From positions 868,001 to 932,000 of the forward strand of contig NZ_JBOBFV010000002.1 of the NCBI RefSeq assembly GCF_050587365.1: DNA of 64,000 nt, read 5' to 3'. A program made the translations under genes and the position numbers. The notes below the pieces were generated by a model that was given only the letters and a program-made list of their open reading frames with translations, was not told the DNA's origin and searched no databases. Source of the stretch: Plantibacter auratus. Its GTDB lineage: Bacteria; Actinomycetota; Actinomycetes; Actinomycetales; Microbacteriaceae. Shown here in pieces: positions 57,346 to 64,000 of the stretch (position 1 is its first letter; each line of letters starts with the position of its first letter).

Positions 57346-58239
57346 TCAGCGTGCCGTGCTGTCCCGCACGACGATCCGTGCGTCGACGACCACGTGCCGG
57401 ACCGGCGTGTCGGCTCCGGGCGGGGCGGCGATCTGGCGTTCGAGCTCGGTGAAGGCCGCGCGCACGATCGCGTCGTAGTCGGGAGCGACCGTCGTGAGCG
57501 ACGGGGTCGAGAACTGGGCGGCGTGGACGTCGTCGATGCCGATCACCGCGACCTCCTCGGGCACCCGCCGGCCGGCTTCGTGGAGGGCCGCGAGCACGCC
57601 GAAGGCGATCGAGTCGTTGGAGCAGACGACGCCGTCGAGCTCGACGCCCTCGGCGGTCATCCGACGCATCACGCGGCGTCCCTCCTCGGGGGTGAACGCG
57701 TCGACGTGCCCGATCAGCGACGGCTCCTGCGCGAGGCCGAGCCGCGCGACGACGTCCCGATACCCGGCGTACCGCTGATCCGCCGCGTCGGACGGACGTT
57801 CGTCCCTGGGCCCGATGAACGCGATACGAGAGCAGCCGGCCTCGGCGAGGTGCGTCGTCGCGGCGTCGGCGGCCGCCCGGTTGTCGATGGAGATGTGCGT
57901 GAACGGGCTCACCTGGATGTGCTCGCCGAGGAGCACCAGGGGCCCCGGGGAGGTCCGCCGCGTGAGGTCGCCGACCGTCAGCGAGCGGGGGATGTGGATG
58001 AGTCCGTCCGTGAGCGGCAGGCCCACCCCGTTGGCGATGTCGACCTCGCGGTCGTGGTCGCCCTCGGTGTGCTGGATGAGGATCGACAGTCCGCGCTCGT
58101 CGGCGCCGCGGACGAGGAGCGTCGTGAGCTCCGCGAAGTACGGTTCGTCGAGGTTCGGGACGGCGAGCGCCACCATGCCCGTGCGCGAACGGCGCGGTAC
58201 CGGTGCCGACCGCTGGGAGCCGAAGGCGGCGTCCGACAT
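57346..58239 (-). CDS. LacI-type effector domain lacking the HTH
   Basis: A 297-residue protein. It starts MSDAAFGSQRSAPVPRRSRTGMVALAVPNLDEPYFAELTTLLVRGADERG, which matches a LacI protein only from just before its linker strand onward. The sugar-binding core is intact (VSPFTHISIDNRAAADAATTHLAEAG, EEVAVIGIDDVHAAQFSTPSLTTV). The 55-60 residue HTH and hinge helix that LacI proteins need to bind DNA are absent, and I find none in the 73 bases upstream in any frame. The ATG at 58239 has a clear GAGGAG. It could be a sensor that acts on another regulator, or a truncated relic. Confidence 0.8.
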   Translation of the reverse strand: MSDAAFGSQRSAPVPRRSRTGMVALAVPNLDEPYFAELTTLLVRGADERGLSILIQHTEGDHDREVDIANGVGLPLTDGLIHIPRSLTVGDLTRRTSPGPLVLLGEHIQVSPFTHISIDNRAAADAATTHLAEAGCSRIAFIGPRDERPSDAADQRYAGYRDVVARLGLAQEPSLIGHVDAFTPEEGRRVMRRMTAEGVELDGVVCSNDSIAFGVLAALHEAGRRVPEEVAVIGIDDVHAAQFSTPSLTTVAPDYDAIVRAAFTELERQIAAPPGADTPVRHVVVDARIVVRDSTAR

Positions 58240-58279
58240 GGTGCTGCTCCTCACTGCTGACCGGGTGGATCCCGGCCGC

Positions 58280-58300
58280 TCGGGACCGTTGCGGTCCCGA
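58280..58300. promoter_or_regulatory. Perfect palindrome upstream of the HTH-less LacI gene
   Basis: TCGGGACCG (58280-58288) and CGGTCCCGA (58292-58300) form a nine-base perfect inverted repeat with a three-base centre, between the LacI-like gene and the BNR-4 gene. It could be an operator or a short terminator hairpin. Confidence 0.55.
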
Positions 58301-58312
58301 CTGAGCACAACG

Positions 58313-60217
58313 CTATCCCGGGACATCGTCGTTCCTCGCGGATTCGGTGGCCGGTGCCGCGATCGCCTCGATCTCGAAGACCCGCGCGACGTCGGTCGCC
58401 GAGGCGGACGGGTCGGTGATGAGGAGGCGCACCGCGTCGACCACGAGTCCGTCCACGGACGCGGTGACGGTGCCTGCGGCGTTGTCGTCGAACCGTCCGA
58501 CCTCGACCCAGGCACCGCCCGTCCGGATCTCGATCGTGAAGTCACGGAGCACCGAATCGGTCGAGGCTCCCCCGGCGTAGCCGCTCTTGACCCTGACCTC
58601 GGCGAGCGCCGTCGGGGTCTGCCAGGCGGCCGTGATCGTGGGTGCAGTGTCGCCGACCGCGGAGATCCAGCGACTCGCGTCCGTGCACACGCCGTCGACG
58701 GCGAGCGCCCCGCCGGTGTCGGCGCGGAGCGCGGAGGAGGCCGTCACGGTGGCTCCGAGCGCGACGTTCGTCCCGCCGAGCTCGCCTCGGAGTCCGGACA
58801 CGATGTCGGCGAGCGTGGTGCCGCCGGTCTCCGCGGCCGTACCGCGGGGGATCGAGGCCCAACGCAAGGTCCCGCGGGTGGTCTCGCTGACCGGCGCCGT
58901 CAGATAGAGGACGTCCGTCCCGCTCGCGGTCTCCGCTCGCAGCCGCTGCGGGCCGGACGCCGGATCACCCACCGCACGAGCCGCCCAGCCCGAGTCGGCT
59001 CCCCCGCGCTCGAGTCGGACCACCTGGCTGCGGTTCTCGCCGCACACCTGCACGGCGAGGACCGCGTACACGCGGTCGACACCACCGGCGCTCGTCGTGT
59101 CGATGCCGGCGACCGTCGAGACGCCCGAACCGAGCGCGGAGACGTCGATGAGCGACTCGTCGCTCCAGGCTCCGCCGTCCCATGAGGCGTAGCGGACGTC
59201 GTACGCCGTCTCGTCGGCCTCGACGAACCGGTAGACGATCCCCGCGAGCTCCGTGCCGTCGAGGGCGAGCTTCGCGGTCTGCAGCGCCGGCGTGTAGCTG
59301 CCGATGGCCTCACCGGCACCGAAGGGGCGCCAGACGACGGATCCCGGGGTGGTCGGGGTGATCGGTCCGGTGAGCGCGGTCCCCGCGACGTCGGCGAAGG
59401 AACCGTCGGACGGGTCGTACGTCGCGTACGAGCCGAGGTGCCGCGCCGGGTCCGCCGGGAAGGGGCCCCATTCCCAGAGGACGTGGACGCGGCCGTCGGC
59501 GTCCACCTCGAGGTCGTCGGGGTAGAAGGAGTAGCCGATCGCCGCGGCGACCACCGCCTCACGTTCCCAGACACCGCTGTCGAGGTCGTACCGGTAGAGC
59601 CGCCCCTCCCGCCGCCCCAGCGTGTCCGTCCCGACGCGCACGAGCACCCAGGCGTCGCCGTCCGGGCCGCGCGCCGTCACCGGATAGGTGATCGCCGCGT
59701 CGAGGTCGGGCATGGACGACGTCGCCTCGACGAGCGAGGTGACGTCGCCGGGTGCACTGGACCGGAACACGTTCCACTGCTCGTTGTGCATCGACACGAA
59801 GGCGTGGATGATGCCGTCGCCGTCGACCACGATCGACGGCTGGTTGTGGCCGTTGTCGTCGGTGAAGGTCACGCAGGCACCGCCGGCCGTCGAGCGCAGG
59901 CACCCTTCGGTCCACGTCCCGTCCGCGCCCCGCGAGGCCAGGTGGACCTCGTGCTTGGACGCGGTGGACGCCGGCGCGTTGAAGGCGAAGTAGGAGACAC
60001 CGTCGACGACGTCGAGCGGTCGCCACCAGCCGGCCTGGTTCGACGTGTCGACGGTGACGGGCACGGTCTCGACCGTGTCGGTCACCGCACTCCCGCCCTC
60101 GTCGCTCCGCACCGGTCCTCCGGGGGCGGCGACCGCCGGCGCCGTCACCCCCAGCGCGAGGATGGTGAGCGCTGCCGCGGCGAGCGCGCGGACGGTGTTC
60201 GATGAGCTGCGTCGCAT
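58313..60217 (-). CDS. Secreted BNR-4 repeat protein with discoidin-like domain
   Basis: A 634-residue exported protein. A signal peptide (MRRSSSNTVRALAAAALTILALGVTAPAVAAPGG) leads to a BNR-4-type beta-propeller: NQAGWWRPLDVVDGVSYFAFNAPAST, DDNGHNQPSIVVDGDGIIHAFVSMHNEQW and SFYPDDLEVDADGRVHVLWEW are the repeating blade motifs. The C-terminal part (about residue 490 on, GGTNVALGATVTASSALRADTGGALAVDG) is an F5/8 type C module that binds sugars. BNR-4 proteins include polysaccharide lyases of the ulvan and rhamnose-glucuronate types. Here it is the extracellular arm of the second carbohydrate locus. The exact substrate is unknown. Confidence 0.87.
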   Translation of the reverse strand: MRRSSSNTVRALAAAALTILALGVTAPAVAAPGGPVRSDEGGSAVTDTVETVPVTVDTSNQAGWWRPLDVVDGVSYFAFNAPASTASKHEVHLASRGADGTWTEGCLRSTAGGACVTFTDDNGHNQPSIVVDGDGIIHAFVSMHNEQWNVFRSSAPGDVTSLVEATSSMPDLDAAITYPVTARGPDGDAWVLVRVGTDTLGRREGRLYRYDLDSGVWEREAVVAAAIGYSFYPDDLEVDADGRVHVLWEWGPFPADPARHLGSYATYDPSDGSFADVAGTALTGPITPTTPGSVVWRPFGAGEAIGSYTPALQTAKLALDGTELAGIVYRFVEADETAYDVRYASWDGGAWSDESLIDVSALGSGVSTVAGIDTTSAGGVDRVYAVLAVQVCGENRSQVVRLERGGADSGWAARAVGDPASGPQRLRAETASGTDVLYLTAPVSETTRGTLRWASIPRGTAAETGGTTLADIVSGLRGELGGTNVALGATVTASSALRADTGGALAVDGVCTDASRWISAVGDTAPTITAAWQTPTALAEVRVKSGYAGGASTDSVLRDFTIEIRTGGAWVEVGRFDDNAAGTVTASVDGLVVDAVRLLITDPSASATDVARVFEIEAIAAPATESARNDDVPG

Positions 60218-60263
60218 GGTTCCCCCGGTGCCGGTCACAGTCGTCCGATCGTCGATCCGCGGC

Positions 60264-61598
60264 TCAGCCGACGAGCTTCTGCGCGGCCGCCCCGGCGGCC
60301 TTCATGGCTTCGGCCGGTTGCTCCTGGCCGACGAGGACCGCCTGCACCTTCTCCGCGATCTTCGTCTCGATCTGCGAGTACTGGACGAACTTCCAGAACG
60401 GGTTGGTCGAGCTCGTCTTGGTGATGCGGTCGCTGAAGTTCGTGGCGAACGAGTCGTTCTTCACGGCGTCGGAGTTGAGCGCGTCCTCGGTCGCCGGCGG
60501 CAGACCACGGGCGGCGAAGTCCTCGAGCACGGTCTCCGGGTCGGACGTCACCCACTGGGCGAAGTCCGCTGCGGTGCCGGCGGCCGGACCGTCGACGACG
60601 GCGAGCGCCCCGCCCCACACGAGCGCACGCGGCGTGTCACCCTGCTTGAGGACCGGCCGGGAGACCGGCTGCAGCTTGCTCGCGAAGTCGGGGTCGGGCG
60701 ATTCGCCGGTCACGGCGCTCCGTCCGACGATCGCGTCGTCGTAGATCGCGGTGCGGCCCTGCGCGAACAGCGAGCGGGCGTCGAAGCGGTCGACGTCTGC
60801 TGCGATGAGGCCCTGGTCGTACAGGCTCTTGTACCAGGTGACCGCGTCGATGCTCGCGTCGTCGCCGATCGTGACGGTGTCGCCGTCGACCAGCGGGCTG
60901 CCGAAGGTCTGCATCCAGATGAGGATGTCCTTCAGCTGCGCGGCCTTCGTCGACGCCGCGTAGGGGATCATGCCGTTGCCGAGGCCCTTGAGCTGCTTGA
61001 GTGAGCCCTCGAACTCGTCGATCGTCGTGGGGAATTCGCCGATGCCGGCCTGGTCGAGGATCGCCTGGTTGGTGACGAGGCCGATCGCGCCGATCGTCCA
61101 CGGGAGGCCGTACTGCACGCCGTCGAACGTCGCCGCCGTGAGTCCGGCCTTCGTGTATCCGCGTCCCTCGGTCAGCCCCGACACGTCCTGCAGCTTGCCG
61201 AGGCTCGCGAGCGAACCGAGCCACGCGACGTCGACGTGGGCGACGCCGGAGAACTGCCCGCCGCGGACCTGCAGCATGAGCTGGTTGATGTACTCGTTGT
61301 AGGGGAAGGAGACCTCACCGACGTCGATCTTGGCCTTGCCCTCGTATTTCTGCAGGAGGCTCTGGATGGCGGGTGCCGAAGCCTTCTCGGTGAGCGACCA
61401 GCTCGCGAAGTCGAAGTCGGTCGCGGTGCCGCCGGCGGTCGCCTTCGGGATGGATCCCGCTCCGGGTGCGGCACCGGTGGGCGCACATCCGGCGAGGGTG
61501 GCTGCGGCGACGCCGATGCCGAGGAATTGCAGGGCACGGCGGCGGGTGATGACGGTCTGCTGTGCGGCGGTGGCGAAGGACGGGGTGGTGTGGGACAT
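60264..61598 (-). CDS. Sugar-binding lipoprotein (ABC, CUT1), probably Tat-exported
   Basis: A 444-residue binding protein. TRRRALQFLGIGVAAATLAGCAPTG combines a twin-arginine-type motif with a lipobox LAGC, so it is likely a Tat-exported lipoprotein. The body (SWSLTEKASAPAIQSLLQKYEGKAKIDVGEVSFPYNEYINQLMLQ; AAGTAADFAQWVTSDPE) fits family 1 sugar-binding proteins. GAGGAGGAGCC precedes the ATG. It follows the permease genes by 93 bases on the same strand and precedes the BNR-4 gene. Confidence 0.92.
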   Translation of the reverse strand: MSHTTPSFATAAQQTVITRRRALQFLGIGVAAATLAGCAPTGAAPGAGSIPKATAGGTATDFDFASWSLTEKASAPAIQSLLQKYEGKAKIDVGEVSFPYNEYINQLMLQVRGGQFSGVAHVDVAWLGSLASLGKLQDVSGLTEGRGYTKAGLTAATFDGVQYGLPWTIGAIGLVTNQAILDQAGIGEFPTTIDEFEGSLKQLKGLGNGMIPYAASTKAAQLKDILIWMQTFGSPLVDGDTVTIGDDASIDAVTWYKSLYDQGLIAADVDRFDARSLFAQGRTAIYDDAIVGRSAVTGESPDPDFASKLQPVSRPVLKQGDTPRALVWGGALAVVDGPAAGTAADFAQWVTSDPETVLEDFAARGLPPATEDALNSDAVKNDSFATNFSDRITKTSSTNPFWKFVQYSQIETKIAEKVQAVLVGQEQPAEAMKAAGAAAQKLVG

Positions 61599-61691
61599 GG
61601 CTCCTCCTCGAGCGTGATCCTGGTGGGACGTGTCTGGGTTGGTGGAACGGATTGTGGGGGGCCGGCGGCGGGCCGGTTCGGTGCGCTGCGC

Positions 61692-62630
61692 TCAGCCCTT
61701 CACGGCACCGGCGGTCAGTCCGCCGACGAGGTGACGTTGCAGGGCCATGAACGCGATCGCCACGGGTAGGGAGACGACGAGGGACGCGGCCATGAGCTCG
61801 GGCCAAGCCGTGGCCGCCTCACCGACGAAGGTGTTCACGAGGCCGGGCGGGAGGGTCTGCTTGTCGGGTCCCGCGAGCGTGAGCGCGAAGATGAAGTCGT
61901 TCCACCCGCGGACGAAGGCGAACAGGCCCGCGGCGACCAGGCCGGGTGCGGACAGCGGCAGCACGATGGAGTGGATGATCCGCAGTCGGGACGCCCCGTC
62001 GACGCGAGCCGCCTCGATGAGTTCGTCCGGGATCGTGTCGAAGAAGCCCTTCAGCATCCAGACGCACAGCGGCAGGGTGAACGTCGTGAAGGAGAGCACC
62101 AGCGCCGCGTAGGTGTTCAGGAGTCCGTAGGCACTGAACACCGAGTACAGGGTGATCAGCAGCAACGCCTGCGGGAACATCTGCGAGGCGAGCACGAAGT
62201 ACATGAGTGATCGACGCCCGCGGTAGCGGAACTTCGAGAACGAGTAGCCCATGTAGGCCGAGACGATCACGGACAGCAGGGCGGTGATGACCGACACGAT
62301 GATGCTGTTCCGCAGGTAACCGAACAGGTCCGGGTTCGATGCGAGGGCGGTGTAGGCCTCGAAGCTGATCTCCGTGGGGAAGAGCTTCGGTGGGTAGGAG
62401 AAGACCTGGGCTCGCGGGGTCAGCGAGGTGGCCAGCAACCAGTACACCGGCAGCAGCCCGAAGCCGCCGCAGACGATCACCGCGACCCAAGCGCTGATCC
62501 GGACCGCCCGGCTCTCCGAGCGGAAGAGCGACGGACGGCGTCGCAGCGTGCCGAGTTCGGTCGCGACGAACGGCGGTTGCGGGTCCGGCGTGGTGTCCTG
62601 CGGTGCAGGCAGGGCGGTGGAGACGCTCAT
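61692..62630 (-). CDS. Carbohydrate ABC transporter permease (MalG-like)
   Basis: A 312-residue permease with six helices. The EAA loop is ELIEAARVDGASRLRIIHSIVLPLSAPGLVAAG, and VIVCGGFGLLPVYWLLATSLTPRAQVFSYPP is the MalG-type start. The ATG at 62630 overlaps the MalF-like stop (ATGA). As in the first locus, no ABC ATPase gene is present. Confidence 0.92.
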   Translation of the reverse strand: MSVSTALPAPQDTTPDPQPPFVATELGTLRRRPSLFRSESRAVRISAWVAVIVCGGFGLLPVYWLLATSLTPRAQVFSYPPKLFPTEISFEAYTALASNPDLFGYLRNSIIVSVITALLSVIVSAYMGYSFSKFRYRGRRSLMYFVLASQMFPQALLLITLYSVFSAYGLLNTYAALVLSFTTFTLPLCVWMLKGFFDTIPDELIEAARVDGASRLRIIHSIVLPLSAPGLVAAGLFAFVRGWNDFIFALTLAGPDKQTLPPGLVNTFVGEAATAWPELMAASLVVSLPVAIAFMALQRHLVGGLTAGAVKG

Positions 62631-63532
62631 TTCTGCTCGCCTTTCTCCGAGAATCGGACGTAGACGACGACGAGCGCCATCAGGAGGATGAGCCAGAGCA
62701 GCCCGAGGGCGCCCGCGTGGCCGAGGTCGAAGCCGCGGAAGGCGGTCTCGTAGACGGCGGTGGCGAAGGTCTGGGTGCTCCCAGCCGGACCGCCGCCCGT
62801 CAGGACGTAGATGATGTCGAAGTGCTGGAAGTTCCAGATGAACTCGAGCAGCAGGACGAGGCCGATGATGCCCTTCAGCTGCGGGACCGTGATCGAGAAG
62901 AAGCGTCGGATGGTCCCGGCGCCGTCCATCTCGGCCGCCTCATGGAGTTCCTGTGGCACGGTCTGCAGGCCGGCGAGCAGCATGACCATGATCCAGGGGA
63001 AGGACTGCCAGGTCTTCGCGACGATCACCGCGAACATGGCCGTCTGGGGTTGTGCCAGCCACGCCTGCGCGTCGACTCCGAACAGACCGAGGATGGCGTT
63101 CGCCACTCCGTAGTTCGCGTTGAAGATCCACATCCAGAGGAACGACACGACGACGCCGGGAACGAGCCAGGGGATCAGCATGAGTCCGCGCATCACCTTG
63201 GCACCGCGGATGCGGGTGTTGAGCGCGAGGGCCAGTGCGAAACCGATGACGAAGGGGGCGATCGTCGTGCCGAGCGTGAAGACCATCGTCTGCCCGAGCA
63301 GCTTGAGGAAGTCACCCTGCAGCACGTCGATGATGTTCTGGAATCCGACAAACTCGCGGCCGGGCACCACCAAGCTCTGCTTGAAGAACGCCGTGACGAG
63401 AGCGGTCAGTAACGGATAGGCGACGACCGCGACGAGTAGCGCGAGACCAGGGAGGACGAGGACGAACGCGAACATCCCGTCCGGCATTCGTCTTGGCTTG
63501 TTTGAATTTGTTTCCAACTGTGAAGTCGTCAT
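62627..63532 (-). CDS. Carbohydrate ABC transporter permease (MalF-like)
   Basis: A 301-residue permease. FAFVLVLPGLALLVAVVAYPLLTALVTAFFKQSL is the MalF-type first helix, and ELHEAAEMDGAGTIRRFFSITVPQLKGIIGLVLL is the EAA loop. The ATG at 63532 has AGGA seven bases upstream, inside a perfect hairpin (63534-63549), and is preferred over the in-frame ATG at 63565. It is the first gene of the second carbohydrate operon, transcribed away from the gene that runs off the window. Confidence 0.9.
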   Translation of the reverse strand: MTTSQLETNSNKPRRMPDGMFAFVLVLPGLALLVAVVAYPLLTALVTAFFKQSLVVPGREFVGFQNIIDVLQGDFLKLLGQTMVFTLGTTIAPFVIGFALALALNTRIRGAKVMRGLMLIPWLVPGVVVSFLWMWIFNANYGVANAILGLFGVDAQAWLAQPQTAMFAVIVAKTWQSFPWIMVMLLAGLQTVPQELHEAAEMDGAGTIRRFFSITVPQLKGIIGLVLLLEFIWNFQHFDIIYVLTGGGPAGSTQTFATAVYETAFRGFDLGHAGALGLLWLILLMALVVVYVRFSEKGEQK

Positions 63533-63533
63533 A

Positions 63534-63549
63534 CTCACATCCTTGTGAG
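63534..63549 (-). promoter_or_regulatory. Hairpin that holds the ribosome binding site in its loop
   Basis: On the minus strand CTCACA-AGGA-TGTGAG is a perfect six-base stem whose loop AGGA is the only visible ribosome site for the permease ATG at 63532. It could tune translation of the permease or be an operator. The rest of the gap (63550-63747) is AT-richer and must hold divergent promoters. TTTCCAACTG and TTGAAACTG-like words recur there. Confidence 0.45.
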
Positions 63550-63747
63550 GAGCATTCCGCTGCATGCGGGGCTTCCTGGGGCGGCGGCGCGTTTATCAGC
63601 GGCCAAGTGTTGTTCAGCATGCCCGGTGTCCGCGTGACAGGTCAACGCACACTGGTCACGGTTCCATAACGGACTGTTCATACTTGATTGAAACTGTCGC
63701 TTGAGAGTGTCTGTCCGCCGCCAGAGTGGACATGGGAGAGTTGATGG

Positions 63748-64000
63748 GTGAACTACGACCTCAGCGCTCCTGCTCGCCGCGACATCAAGGGCCTCACGGC
63801 CGCCATCGAGTCGGCCGAGGACGCTGCTTCACTGCAAGCGCGTCTGAGCGTGCCGCGCTACGGCGTGTTCGACCTCGCAGGCCGGGCCCGCCGCTCGCCG
63901 ATCATCGGTGGACTCCTCCTGGCCGGCACGGCACTCGACCAGAACGGCAAGCCGACGAAGCCGCTGCAGGTGCTCGAGACGATCCCCGAGCTGGACCCCG
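63748..64000 (+). CDS. Unidentified gene, 5' part only, runs off the window
   Basis: From GTG 63748 the frame is open to the window end and encodes at least 84 residues: NYDLSAPARRDIKGLTAAIES, then LQARLSVPRYGVFDLAGRARRSPIIGGLLLAGTALDQNGKP. High G/C in third codon positions supports this frame over the overlapping one from the ATG at 63744. GGGAGAG lies about ten bases upstream. No family is recognised from this part. It is divergent from the sugar permease operon, so it may belong to the same locus. Confidence 0.65.
   Translation, partial: MNYDLSAPARRDIKGLTAAIESAEDAASLQARLSVPRYGVFDLAGRARRSPIIGGLLLAGTALDQNGKPTKPLQVLETIPELDP

Overview
This is a high-GC actinobacterial chromosome segment. The short leaderless genes, the two CUT1-type sugar ABC systems and the small lineage proteins suggest Microbacteriaceae (a plant-associated genus such as Plantibacter or a relative); the genus cannot be fixed from this window. 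No rRNA, tRNA or CRISPR array was seen. At least twelve genes start directly on a TAnnnT box followed by exactly six bases and the start codon, which I read as leaderless transcription.

Layout. 0-8 kb: NUDIX hydrolase, M20 peptidase/nitrilase pair, EamA exporter, a divergent MarR/MFS pair with a palindromic operator, and a Fic toxin-antitoxin module. 8-18 kb: a REP-type palindrome with tandem repeats, an ABC-F ATPase, AraC regulator, small lineage proteins, a divergent dGTPase/uracil-DNA-glycosylase-like pair, assorted small enzymes, and a TetR regulator divergent from an NmrA-like reductase.

18.5-25.4 kb: an accessory island. It is bracketed by a full NmrA-like gene on the left and a 5'-truncated, diverged second copy on the right, each followed by the 3' end of an aldo/keto reductase gene. 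The left part (18.6-20.9 kb) is visibly AT-richer than its surroundings. The island holds a ParA-like ATPase/HEPN pair and a five-gene ubiquitin-like operon: tandem Ub-like protein, E2-like protein, JAB-E1 fusion, DUF6527-like protein and Clp-fold serine protease. A ribbon-helix-helix gene is divergent from it across a perfect palindrome. This is the best candidate for an unusual system in the window.

25-36 kb: aldo/keto reductase, acetyltransferase, an orphan histidine kinase, a citrulline-to-proline catabolic pair with a divergent Lrp regulator, and the Pnkp-Hen1 RNA repair operon. 36-45 kb: a carbohydrate locus on the minus strand (binding protein, two permeases, two heparinase II/III-like proteins, DUF624 membrane protein) with a divergent LacI regulator. 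45-57 kb: a phosphodiesterase-family protein, RidA-like protein, DUF1275 protein, a CE7-type esterase, an IclR regulator with an FAD oxidoreductase/MFS symporter pair, DoxX, VOC, NUDIX and GNAT genes, a second esterase and a DeoR regulator. 57-64 kb: a second carbohydrate locus (binding protein, two permeases, secreted BNR-4/discoidin protein, and a LacI-type sensor lacking its DNA-binding domain). A new plus-strand gene runs off the window end.

The two carbohydrate loci together look like a uronate-containing or rhamnose-containing plant or algal polysaccharide utilisation region. The substrate is inferred, not shown.
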